From CAYQDR01 sp964416315 (GTDB lineage Bacteria > Methylomirabilota > Methylomirabilia > Rokubacteriales > DASRDR01): 10,397 nucleotides of DNA. The notes beneath the pieces were generated by a model. The model was not told the origin of the DNA. It saw only the letters and a program-made list of their open reading frames with translations, and did not search any database. Shown here one piece after another: positions 1 through 6,308 of the stretch. The translations under genes and the position numbers were made by a program. The stretch spans positions 1 to 10,397 of the forward strand of contig CAYQDR010000152.1 in NCBI GenBank assembly GCA_964416315.1, read 5' to 3'. The first letter of the stretch is position 1. Each line of letters opens with the position of its first letter.

Positions 1-335
1 TTCGTCAAGAAAATCAACGCGGTACACTCGGACCCGAGGGGGAACTTCGGACTAGGGCGCATCCGCCGAGTGGCACCTGGCGATGGCGCGTCGGCCACCC
101 AGGCCTGGTTCCCGAGTCCTACCGCTTCGGGGCCGGGAGGCTGAGTTGCTCCTCCTCGATCGCCGCTCCGCTAAGTTCAGCACCTCTCAGCTCCACCAAC
201 TTAGCGGAAAGGTCACGCGGCAGGCAGGGTCCCCCCATACGCAATCGGGCATCCGAGGAAGCGCGGGGACCTGCTACCGTACTGCTACCATTCCGTCCAC
301 GACCAGGGTCACCCGGCGACGTCACCGCCTACCAC
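1..335. other. Left-edge region without a recognisable gene
   Basis: No protein family is recognisable on either strand. The plus frame starting at base 1 stays open to a stop at 142-144 (47 codons, beginning FVKKINAVHSDPRGNFG) and could be the tail of a gene entering from the left, but nothing about it is familiar. The only clear structures are an inverted repeat at 167-208 and a short direct repeat, CTGCTACC, occurring twice around 271-290. The stretch is less GC-rich than the adjacent DUF917 gene. It may be the debris of an integrated element, but that is inference. Confidence 0.4.
167..208. repeat. 11-bp perfect inverted repeat enclosing a tRNA 3'-end-like motif
   Basis: The arms TCCGCTAAGTT (167-177) and AACTTAGCGGA (198-208) are exactly complementary and separated by 20 bases. 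The right part of the spacer, running into the right arm, reads CAGCTCCACCA. This is identical to the acceptor 3' end plus CCA common in bacterial tRNA-Ala. No T-loop or rest of a tRNA lies upstream, so this is not a tRNA gene. It could be a remnant attachment site of an element that used a tRNA-Ala end, a recombinase-binding palindrome, or a hairpin downstream of the DUF917 operon. Confidence 0.45.
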
Positions 336-482
336 TCAGACCCGTAATCTTGCAGGGTTGGGTCGTCTGGGTCTGGGATCGGGCAGGTCTGGTCTTGGTT
401 GGGACTGCCCGTCCTTCTGGCCGTCCTGGCCGAACGCCAGCACCTTCCGTCGCACCGTCTCCACGTCCGCGTCGTGGGTCAT
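336..482 (-). CDS. 48-codon ORF translationally coupled to the DUF917 gene; probably the start of a lost gene
   Basis: Its ATG overlaps the DUF917 stop codon as ATGA (bases 479-482), the classic arrangement of translational coupling in an operon. The first 19 residues (MTHDADVETVRRKVLAFGQ) look like an ordinary amphipathic protein N-terminus. After that the sequence turns into low-complexity GQDGQKDGQ and Pro/Arg-rich residues (PRPDLPDPRPRRPNP), which looks like out-of-frame or junction DNA. The stop is at 336-338. I infer that a downstream gene of the DUF917 operon once began here and was cut off by a deletion or insertion. An expressed short peptide is possible but less likely. No family is recognised. 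Confidence 0.4.
   Translation of the reverse strand: MTHDADVETVRRKVLAFGQDGQKDGQSQPRPDLPDPRPRRPNPARLRV
355..383 (+). other. G-quadruplex motif downstream of the DUF917 operon
   Basis: Five GGG runs at 355-357, 360-362, 369-371, 375-377 and 381-383 are separated by loops of 2, 6, 3 and 3 bases, which satisfies the usual G3+N1-7 rule. The G-rich strand is the plus strand, so in the operon's transcript the site is C-rich. Any effect would act through the DNA template. It lies within the degenerate end of the 48-codon ORF. Whether it folds, or matters, is unknown; GC-rich genomes make such motifs by chance. Confidence 0.4.
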
Positions 483-1618
483 CGGAGCCTCTCCTCGATC
501 GGCACGTAGGGGATGTCGAACCCGTAGTGCGCGGGGCCGAGCAACGCCAGGGCGCGCGGCTTGCGCAGCCGCGGGTGGGCGGCGGCGGCCAGGACCGCCA
601 CCGCGGTCCCCTCGGCCAGCATGGTGTTCGTGTACGGCTCGCCGCCCCGGCCGAGAACCATAATGAGATCGGGGCTGGTGGCGAGGACCACGCCGTCGCG
701 CCAGGCGACGTGGTTCTCGTTCTGGAACCAGATGCGGAGCGCCTGCCCGGCGTGGGCGCCGTCGCCGGCGATCGTCGTCTCCCCGAACATGTAGCCGTCG
801 CGGCTCTCCCACGGCTTGGCGGTGACGACGCCGGTGAAGAGCAAAAAGCCGCCGAGCGCCGTCGCCGCGGCGGCCACCGGGTCGCGCCCCGCGTCCCGGG
901 CCTCCCGGATCGCGCGGCCCAGCCGGAAGGCGCGCGAGAGGCTCCCCGGCACCACGACCCGGCGCAGCTCGCCGACCGGCACGGCGAAGCCGGCGTGGGC
1001 GCAGGTCAGCGTGGGATCGGGAAGCCGCGTCACCGTCGAGATCATCTTGCCGACGCGCTCGGCGACCGCGAGGCTCGGCGCCGACTCGAAGACGAGGCGG
1101 TTCCCCCACGCGTCGACGATCGCGCCCGGCCAGAACGGGATCCCGTGGATCGCGGCCAGCGTCTGCGACAGCTCGGGGATCGCCCGGCCCGCGTAATCGG
1201 CGTCCACCACCGGCAGGCCGAGCGTCGCCCCGGCGTCCAGCGGCCCCCCGGTGTTGCCGGCCCCCAGCTCGAACGGCACCAGCACCTCGGTCCGCCGGCC
1301 AGTGGCGCGGTCGAGCAGGCGCACCGCCTCGACCATCGGGCGGTCATCGATCGGGTCGCCGTAGCCGAGCTTCGCCCGCTCCGCCCGGTCCAGCGTCCGG
1401 GTCGGCGCGCTCGAGCCCATCCCGAACACGCAGGCGCTCTGCGCCGTGTCCGGCAGGCTCTCCACGTCGACCCACCCGACGGCGCGCCCCGCCCGCACGT
1501 GCTCGCCGAGGAGACGCCGGCCGACCTCGGGCCGGCCCCCTCCCCCCGTCCCGAACAGCGTGAGGCCCCGGATCAGGTCGTCGACGTCCTGGAGCGTGGT
1601 GATGGCACCGGCCGGCAT
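479..1618 (-). CDS. DUF917 domain protein (hydantoinase/oxoprolinase-associated)
   Basis: This is a complete 379-residue protein, close to the usual length of the DUF917 family. The diagnostic glycine-rich motif FGTGGGG sits at residues 22-28, as expected for the family. Later conserved blocks include the GMGSSAPTRTLD stretch, the ELGAGNTGGPLDAG stretch, the central VDADYAGRAIPELSQ segment and a C-terminal PDLIMVLGRGGEPYTN segment. Family members often sit with hydantoinase/oxoprolinase genes, and one characterised relative desulfurates S-methyl-thiohydantoins. The exact substrate here cannot be read from the sequence. The protein is soluble and cytoplasmic, with no signal peptide. It is the last intact gene of the importer operon, 139 bases after the second permease, with its own strong AGGAGGA. 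It is far richer in GC than the transporter genes (bases 901-960 are 80% GC). Confidence 0.85.
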   Translation of the reverse strand: MPAGAITTLQDVDDLIRGLTLFGTGGGGRPEVGRRLLGEHVRAGRAVGWVDVESLPDTAQSACVFGMGSSAPTRTLDRAERAKLGYGDPIDDRPMVEAVRLLDRATGRRTEVLVPFELGAGNTGGPLDAGATLGLPVVDADYAGRAIPELSQTLAAIHGIPFWPGAIVDAWGNRLVFESAPSLAVAERVGKMISTVTRLPDPTLTCAHAGFAVPVGELRRVVVPGSLSRAFRLGRAIREARDAGRDPVAAAATALGGFLLFTGVVTAKPWESRDGYMFGETTIAGDGAHAGQALRIWFQNENHVAWRDGVVLATSPDLIMVLGRGGEPYTNTMLAEGTAVAVLAAAAHPRLRKPRALALLGPAHYGFDIPYVPIEERLR

Positions 1619-1624
1619 CCGGGT

Positions 1625-1631
1625 TCCTCCT
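1625..1631 (-). promoter_or_regulatory. Ribosome binding site of the DUF917 gene
   Basis: The minus strand carries AGGAGGA six bases upstream of the ATG at 1618-1616. This fixes the start, because no other in-frame start near it has such a site. It lies directly after the stop codon of the relic reading frame at 1632-1634. Confidence 0.75.
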
Positions 1632-1730
1632 CTACTCGACCTTCTTGCCTTTGAGGTCGGCCATCGTCTTATCAGGGTTACCCAACCCAGCCACGAGGAG
1701 GGCCGCCTGACACGCGCCAGCCTTCGGCGG
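1632..1730 (-). pseudogene. C-terminal relic of a lost gene just upstream of the DUF917 gene
   Basis: A 32-codon frame, opened by a TGA at 1731-1733, ends in VAGLGNPDKTMADLKGKKVE and a TAG at 1632-1634, 13 bases before the DUF917 ATG. The last 20 or so residues have the charged, lysine-rich look of a genuine protein tail and no stop-like noise. The spacing to the DUF917 ribosome binding site is that of a tightly packed operon partner. Upstream of residue 13 the frame loses this character and runs into the hairpin region. I infer that a gene between the transporter and DUF917 was mostly deleted. The family is not recognised. It could instead be a short peptide starting at a GTG or ATG within it. 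Confidence 0.35.
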
Positions 1731-1750
1731 TCAGGCCTCGCCGGCCGGCG
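1705..1750. repeat. Hairpin plus 12-bp palindrome between the permease and DUF917 genes
   Basis: GCCTGAC (1705-1711) pairs with GTCAGGC (1730-1736). Inside it CGCC (1715-1718) pairs with GGCG (1726-1729), with a three-base bulge and a seven-base loop. Directly beside it, bases 1739-1750 (CGCCGGCCGGCG) form a perfect palindrome. There is no T-run on the minus-strand side, so it is not a textbook intrinsic terminator. It could end or stabilise the transporter mRNA, lowering DUF917 read-through. Confidence 0.45.
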
Positions 1751-1757
1751 CCTCCCT

Positions 1758-2609
1758 TCAGAACCGAAGCGACCGCAAGCCCACGAGCTTTTCGGTGAGC
1801 ACGATAGCGATCACGGTGATGACGATGCTCACCGTCGAGACCGCCGCCGCCGTGGGGTCGAACTCAAAGCGCACGTAATCGAAAAGTTGGATCGGGAGTG
1901 TCACGATCCCGGTGGCCTTGAGCAAGAGCGAGATGTTGAAAAGGTCGAATGAAATGATGAAGCTCAACAGCGCGCCGGCGATGATCCCGGGCTTCACGAT
2001 CGGTAGCGTGATCCGCCGGAAGGTGGTGTACTTGTCGGCGCCGAGGCTGCGGGCGGCCTCTTCGAGCGAGAGGTCGAAGTTGTAAAGCGATGCCGAGAGC
2101 CCGAGAAATACGAACGGCAGTGTCACCAGAACGTGGCCGATCAAGAGCCCAAGAAACGTCTTGTGGAAGGCGCCGCCGACTCCCTCGAGGCCGAGTCCGC
2201 CGAGGACGGTCTCGATCCGGTAATAGAAAAACAGAAGCGCGATCGCGGTCAAGATCTCGGGCAAGAGCAGCGGCATGAGGATGAACAATCTGAGCTGGTC
2301 GCGCCACTTTCGCGCAAAGCGCACCACGTAGAGCGCCACCATGCTCCCGAGCAAGGTCGCGATGATCATGCACAAGAAGGCGAGCCAGAGCGAGAACACG
2401 AGCGAGTCGATGAACGGATCGCTGTTGAAGAAGCTCACGTACCAGCGAAGCGAGAAGCCCTCCGGAGGAAAGGTCAGGTACTCTCCGGCGTTCAACGAGG
2501 CGAGGACGACGATCACGAGCGGTAGAAGGAGGAATGCGTACACGAAGCCCACGAGCCCGAGGTAGAGCCCCCGCCCCAAGCGCTTGCGCAGGACGGCTGC
2601 CGCCCGCAT
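1758..2609 (-). CDS. ABC transporter permease, PotC-type
   Basis: This 283-residue integral membrane protein has about six hydrophobic helices: near 16-37, 70-98, 107-130, 150-174, 207-231 and 255-272. The cytoplasmic EAA loop that docks on the ATPase is clear at about residues 183-212 (LEEAARSLGADKYTTFRRIT, then LPIVKPG). It belongs to the binding-protein-dependent permease family of spermidine/putrescine, opine and Fe-type importers, PotC branch. The ATG lies four bases after the upstream permease stop, so the two are translationally coupled. The expected role is one half of the heterodimeric inner-membrane channel. The substrate cannot be set from the permease. Base composition is markedly less GC-rich than that of the neighbouring DUF917 gene. 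Confidence 0.9.
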   Translation of the reverse strand: MRAAAVLRKRLGRGLYLGLVGFVYAFLLLPLVIVVLASLNAGEYLTFPPEGFSLRWYVSFFNSDPFIDSLVFSLWLAFLCMIIATLLGSMVALYVVRFARKWRDQLRLFILMPLLLPEILTAIALLFFYYRIETVLGGLGLEGVGGAFHKTFLGLLIGHVLVTLPFVFLGLSASLYNFDLSLEEAARSLGADKYTTFRRITLPIVKPGIIAGALLSFIISFDLFNISLLLKATGIVTLPIQLFDYVRFEFDPTAAAVSTVSIVITVIAIVLTEKLVGLRSLRF

Positions 2610-2613
2610 TGCC

Positions 2614-3528
2614 CTACCGGATGCCTTTCATGAACCAGGACGTGGCCATGAAGTACAGATAGACCACCACCGCCCCGGAGAACGAAAGGATGAACGCGAG
2701 CGCCGCGCCGAAGGGCCACAGCATCGCGTCCAAGAGTTGCTGGATGACGAGCGTCGGCATGATCACCACCTTGAACCCACCGAGCAGGATCGGCGTGACG
2801 TAGGCGCTGATCGTCAGCACAAAGACGAGCACGGAGCCGGCCTGAACGCCCGGGAGACTCAAGGGGAAGACCACCCGGAATATGGTCTTCAGCCGCGTGG
2901 CGCCCAAGGACTGCGCCGCTTCCTCGAGCGCGGGATCGATCGACTGGATCGCCCCCAGGATGGGAAGGATCATGAACGGGAGGAAGATGTGGACGAGCCC
3001 GACGCTCACCCCGAAGGTGTTGTACATGAGCTGGATCGGCGTCTGGATGAGCCCGAGGTCCCTCAGGATGTTGTTGATCAAGCCGTCGTTGTTGCCGAGG
3101 ATGATCATCCAGCCGTAGCAGCGGACCACCACCCCGACCAGAAGCGGCGACAAGATGAAGGCGTAAAGGATGCTCTTGAATCGTGAGGGGGTTCGCGCGA
3201 GATGATAGGCGACCGGGTAGCCGAGGACGAGGCAGATCGCGGTTGTCGTCACGCCGAGCGCCATCGTGTCCCTGAGCACCCGGAGGTAGTAGAAGTCGGG
3301 GTCGAAGATGGCCTTGAGATAGTTGGCGAAGGTATAGCCGGGCGCGAACACCTGGCTCGTCGACGGCGTGCGGAAGCTCATCACGACCATATTGAGGTAG
3401 GGGATCACGAGGAAGCCGACCAAGAGCCCCACGGTCGGGGCGATGAGCAGGAGGGTCGCGTTGGCGCGCAACCCGGATCCCCGACCGGGGGCAGTCGTCA
3501 TCGCCAGGGGTCGCTCGGCGGCGTGCAC
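2614..3528 (-). CDS. ABC transporter permease, PotB-type
   Basis: This 304-residue permease is the partner of the PotC-type gene that follows. A first helix lies at about 24-48 (ATLLLIAPTVGLLVGFLVIP). It is followed by a periplasmic region with FAPGYTFANYLKAIFDPDFYYLRVLRDT, a typical PotB-like segment, then further helices to the C-terminus. The EAA loop at about 201-230 reads LEEAAQSLGATRLKTIFRVV then FPLSLPGVQAG. Two starts are possible: the GTG at 3528, used here, and an ATG at codon 10 (3501). Neither has a strong ribosome binding site. It begins 28 bases after the ATPase gene and ends four bases before the next permease. The role is an inner-membrane channel subunit for a polyamine-, opine- or amino-acid-derived solute. 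Confidence 0.9.
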   Translation of the reverse strand: MHAAERPLAMTTAPGRGSGLRANATLLLIAPTVGLLVGFLVIPYLNMVVMSFRTPSTSQVFAPGYTFANYLKAIFDPDFYYLRVLRDTMALGVTTTAICLVLGYPVAYHLARTPSRFKSILYAFILSPLLVGVVVRCYGWMIILGNNDGLINNILRDLGLIQTPIQLMYNTFGVSVGLVHIFLPFMILPILGAIQSIDPALEEAAQSLGATRLKTIFRVVFPLSLPGVQAGSVLVFVLTISAYVTPILLGGFKVVIMPTLVIQQLLDAMLWPFGAALAFILSFSGAVVVYLYFMATSWFMKGIR

Positions 3529-3556
3529 GGGCCTGGCCCGCTAGGGGTGTGCCGTC

Positions 3557-4627
3557 CTAATCCCCGATGATCCAGGTCTTGTCAGCGTCGAAGCGGCACC
3601 AGATGGGATCGCCGATGGCAAACGCCGCCCATGGCTCTCCTTGCACCTGCAGCACGGCGTCGCCGGCGCAGGCGATGCGATAACCGGTGATGTTGCCGAG
3701 GAAGTATCGTTCCTTTACCCGGCCCGAGATCGCGTTCGCCCCGACCCGGTCGGGTTTGTCCTTGAGAAGCACGATCGCCTCTGGCCGGACGATCAGGGTG
3801 ACCGCCTCCCCCTCGCGGAGCGAATCGAGGTGGGCCGAGCGAATCTCGCCGAGGGCGCTTTCGAGCACGTAGGCGCCACCCTCATCCCGCCCTCGCACCC
3901 GGGCTTCGATGAAGTTCGAGAGGCCAATGAAGTTGGCTACCTCCCGGCTGACCGGTCGCATGTAGATCTCCGTTGGTGTCCCGATCTGATGGATGCCCCC
4001 TTGGAACATGACCGCGATTCGATCCGAGATGACCATGGCTTCCGCCTGGTCATGGGTCACATAGACCGTGGTGATGCCGACCCTCTTCTGAAGCGAGCGG
4101 ACGAAGAAGCGCATCTCCTCGCGGAGCTTGGCGTCGAGATTGGCGAGCGGCTCGTCGAGGAGAAGGACCCGCGGCTCGATGACGAGGGCACGCCCGAGCG
4201 CGATCCTCTGTTGTTGGCCCCCGGATAGCTGCCGCGGATACCGCTCGCCGTATCCTTCGAGCTGGACTGTCTCGAGGACGCGGGCGATGCGCGCTGCCAT
4301 CTCGGCCTTCGGCACCCGGCGCATTTCGAGACCGAAGGCGAGGTTCTGGGTGACGGTCATGTGAGGGAACAGCGCATAGTTCTGGAACACCATGCCGATG
4401 TTGCGGGCCTCCGGGGGGAGGCCGAGGATGTCGGCGCCGTCGAACAGGATGCGGCCCGCGGTCGGGGTTTCGAAACCGGCGATGCAGCGAAGCGTCGTCG
4501 TCTTGCCGCAGCCGGAGGGGCCGAGAAGGGAGACGAGCTCGCGCTCCTCGATCTCGAGGTCGATGCCATCGACGGCGACGACCTCGCCGAAGCGCTTGCT
4601 CAAATCCTTGACGGCAAGCCTGGCCAT
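3557..4627 (-). CDS. ABC transporter ATP-binding protein, PotA-type
   Basis: This 356-residue ATPase powers the importer. All nucleotide-binding motifs are intact: Walker A GPSGCGKT (36-43), Q-loop glutamine 82 in MVFQNYALFPHMTV, signature LSGGQQQR (134-141), Walker B VLLLDEP (154-160), D-loop ANLDAKLR and switch histidine 192 in YVTHDQAEA. The region from about 230 to the end is a TOBE-type regulatory domain as in PotA/MalK/FbpC ATPases. Length and motif order are those of the spermidine/putrescine and iron(III) group. It sits between the binding-protein gene (105-base gap with a hairpin) and the permeases (28-base gap), so one mRNA probably covers all. The ATG at 4627 has only a weak GGACAGGG-like ribosome binding site. 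Confidence 0.92.
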   Translation of the reverse strand: MARLAVKDLSKRFGEVVAVDGIDLEIEERELVSLLGPSGCGKTTTLRCIAGFETPTAGRILFDGADILGLPPEARNIGMVFQNYALFPHMTVTQNLAFGLEMRRVPKAEMAARIARVLETVQLEGYGERYPRQLSGGQQQRIALGRALVIEPRVLLLDEPLANLDAKLREEMRFFVRSLQKRVGITTVYVTHDQAEAMVISDRIAVMFQGGIHQIGTPTEIYMRPVSREVANFIGLSNFIEARVRGRDEGGAYVLESALGEIRSAHLDSLREGEAVTLIVRPEAIVLLKDKPDRVGANAISGRVKERYFLGNITGYRIACAGDAVLQVQGEPWAAFAIGDPIWCRFDADKTWIIGD

Positions 4628-4669
4628 CCCTGTCCGTGGACGATCGAGCTACGGGGCGAAAGACGCATC

Positions 4670-4689
4670 CTCCCCGCCAGACCGGGGAG
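4670..4689. repeat. Intercistronic hairpin between binding-protein and ATPase genes
   Basis: CTCCCCG (4670-4676) pairs with CGGGGAG (4683-4689) across a six-base loop. It falls in the 105-base gap after the first gene of the operon. Importer operons often carry a stem-loop at this position. It protects the upstream mRNA or partly stops transcription, so that the binding protein outnumbers the membrane parts. No T-run follows on the minus strand, so an mRNA-stability role fits better than full termination. Confidence 0.55.
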
Positions 4690-4732
4690 AGAGGCCGGCG
4701 AGACGAGAGGTCGGAACTGGCTCGAGTTCGTT

Positions 4733-5782
4733 TTAGGTCATCTCCTTGTTCCACCGCTCGATGACCCGGTCGCGGTTCCGGTTCGCGGTCTTCCAGTCCC
4801 AAAGCACGATCTGGTTCATCTTCTCACCATGGATCGGCACCAGCTCCTTGAGGTCGGCCGGCACGTCGACCTTCTTGTTCACCGGCGACCAGTAGTATTC
4901 CCTCACCCATTTGTCTTGGGTGTCCGGCCTCAGGATGTAGTCGATCCACCGGTAGCACAGCTCCTTCTTCTTGCTGCCCTTGAGCACGCTGAAGACCTGT
5001 TCGAACATGAACATGCCTTCGTTGGGGGCCACGATCCCGAGCTTCACTCCCTTCACCTTAAGCCGCGCCCAGGCCGCGAAGTCGAGGGCCCCGAGGATAA
5101 CCTCGCCGCGGGTGAGAACGGTCTCCATGGTTCCGGAGAAGTCGACCTGGATGAAGGGCTTGAGTTCCTTGATCTTGGCCAAGGCCTTGTCGACCTCGTA
5201 CTCGGAGCGGAAATAATTCCGGGCGGTCATGAGCACGAACATGTAGCCGGCCGAATTGGTGATCGTGTACATGCCGATCTTGCCCTTGAACTCCGGGGTG
5301 GTCCAGAGGTCGGCCCAGGCGGTGGGCGGGGTCTTCACCATGTCCGTCCGGTAGGCGATGCCGAGCGGCGAGAGCGTCCCGATCACCCCCCAGTTGTCGG
5401 GAAGCTTGGCGATCGGCCACAGATCTTTCATGCTCGGCACCTTGCCCTCCGGAATCGGTTCGACGAACCCTTCCTCGCGCTCGATCGAGGCCCAGGTCTC
5501 GTTGGTCATCAGCACGTCGTAGGGCGGTCTGTCGGGACCTGCGGCGCGCAGCTTCGCGAGCCAATCCTTGCCCAAGCCCACGTCCAGCTTGATCTCGACC
5601 TTGGCCTCCTTTTCGAATGGGGGTATGACCTGGGAACGCATGAACTTCTCGAAGGGGCCGCCATAGGAGTTGACGATGAGTGTCTCGGCGCCCCGAGCGA
5701 CGTAGGGGAAGCCGAGAGCCGATGCGGCGGCAGTGCCGGCCACGCCTTTCAGCAATGTTCGTCTCTTGATGTGCCTCGTCAT
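4733..5782 (-). CDS. Periplasmic solute-binding protein of the ABC importer (PotD/PotF-like), Tat-type signal
   Basis: This 349-residue protein is the first gene of the importer operon. The N-terminus MTRHIKRRTLLKG contains a twin-arginine pattern (KRRTLLK, residues 6-12). A hydrophobic alanine-rich stretch and a likely cleavage site after ARGA (residue 32) follow, so folded export by Tat is predicted. The mature part begins ETLIVNSYGGPFEKFM, the first strand and helix typical of the spermidine/putrescine-type binding proteins (COG0687). Later segments such as YDVLMTNETWASIE, GVIGTLSPLGIAYRTD and the C-terminal LCYRWIDYILRPDTQ agree with that family. The ligand may be a polyamine, an opine or an unrelated small solute; I cannot decide. 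A strong AGGAGG-type site six bases before the ATG fixes the start. Its DNA, like the other importer genes, is poorer in GC than the flanks. Confidence 0.9.
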   Translation of the reverse strand: MTRHIKRRTLLKGVAGTAAASALGFPYVARGAETLIVNSYGGPFEKFMRSQVIPPFEKEAKVEIKLDVGLGKDWLAKLRAAGPDRPPYDVLMTNETWASIEREEGFVEPIPEGKVPSMKDLWPIAKLPDNWGVIGTLSPLGIAYRTDMVKTPPTAWADLWTTPEFKGKIGMYTITNSAGYMFVLMTARNYFRSEYEVDKALAKIKELKPFIQVDFSGTMETVLTRGEVILGALDFAAWARLKVKGVKLGIVAPNEGMFMFEQVFSVLKGSKKKELCYRWIDYILRPDTQDKWVREYYWSPVNKKVDVPADLKELVPIHGEKMNQIVLWDWKTANRNRDRVIERWNKEMT

Positions 5783-5788
5783 TGCCTT

Positions 5789-5794
5789 CCTCCT
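5789..5794 (-). promoter_or_regulatory. Ribosome binding site of the solute-binding protein gene
   Basis: AGGAGG on the minus strand lies six bases before the ATG at 5782-5780. The remaining 5795-5880 upstream holds a 6-bp hairpin (CGCGCT at 5839-5844, AGCGCG at 5849-5854) but no convincing -35/-10 pair. The operon promoter is therefore either weak, non-sigma70, or inside the transposase remnant. Confidence 0.7.
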
Positions 5795-5828
5795 GTGAAG
5801 ATTCGAGGTCTGATCCCTCAGAACGTAG

Positions 5829-6308
5829 GTGGTCCAAACGCGCTACTCAGCGCGGCCACTGCACTGCCAGCATAGCTCACCCGGGGTGCGGCGCGCCAGC
5901 GGCGATGAGTTCTGCACGGTCACGGCCTACCATCGCAATTACGCCCTGCGGGTCCTCAACGGGCCGCCGCCCGGCGCCGAGCGGCCGCGCCGGCGCCGAC
6001 GCGCGGCCACCTACAGCCCGCCCGTGATTCAGGCGCTGACCGCCATCTGGGAAGCCGCAGGCTACACGTGGTCCGTGCGGCTGAAGGCGTTGCTCCCCCT
6101 CTGGCTGCCGTGGGCCCGGCGCCGGTGGCAGCTGTCGGCGACGGTGTCCCAGCAGCTCCGGGCCATCAGCCCCCGGCAGATCGATCGGCGGCTGGCCCCG
6201 ACCAAGCGGCAGCTCCAGACCCGGCGCTATGGGCGGACCAAGCCCGGCACCCTGCTGAAGCACCACATCCCGCTGAAGACCGATCACTGGGACGTGACGG
6301 TGCACTAG
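5829..6308 (+). pseudogene. Truncated DDE transposase/integrase fragment (N-terminal DNA-binding part only)
   Basis: The plus frame contains DEFCTVTAYHRNYALRVLNG (about 5904-5963). Further on come YSPPVIQALTAIWEAAGYTWSVRLKALLPLWLPW and SPRQIDRRLAPTKR. It ends with KPGTLLKHHIPLKTDHWDV. These are the helix-turn-helix and linker blocks I know from a widespread family of integrase-core transposases, in which the catalytic DDE domain begins directly after the WDV block. Here the frame stops two codons later (TVH, then TAG at 6306-6308), so the whole catalytic domain is missing. The first 24 or so residues (MVQTRYSARPLHCQHSSPGVRRAS) do not resemble the family and are probably flanking DNA, so the 5' end is lost too. 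It cannot be active. It is the only plus-strand coding remnant, converges with the glycosyltransferase gene and sits just upstream of the importer operon. Confidence 0.75.

Noticed and set aside
167..208. A complete tRNA-Ala gene
   Set aside because: Only the last eleven bases match; the T-loop GTTCGA and the other arms are absent upstream.
119..325. 68-codon minus-strand ORF at the left edge
   Set aside because: Much of it is the inverted repeat translated; no ribosome binding site or family resemblance.
83..1654. 523-codon plus-strand open frame
   Set aside because: It is antisense to the DUF917 gene, rich in Arg/Pro/Ala with no recognisable domain; such frames are expected opposite GC-rich genes.
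4361..5875. 504-codon plus-strand open frame
   Set aside because: It lies opposite the ATPase and the binding-protein genes, whose motifs are unambiguous; its His/Asp/Leu-rich sequence mirrors their codons.
5821..5960. Sigma70 promoter for the importer operon
   Set aside because: TTGGAC followed 17 bases later by ATCAGA, and TATGCT without a -35, were tested; neither pair is good enough to report.
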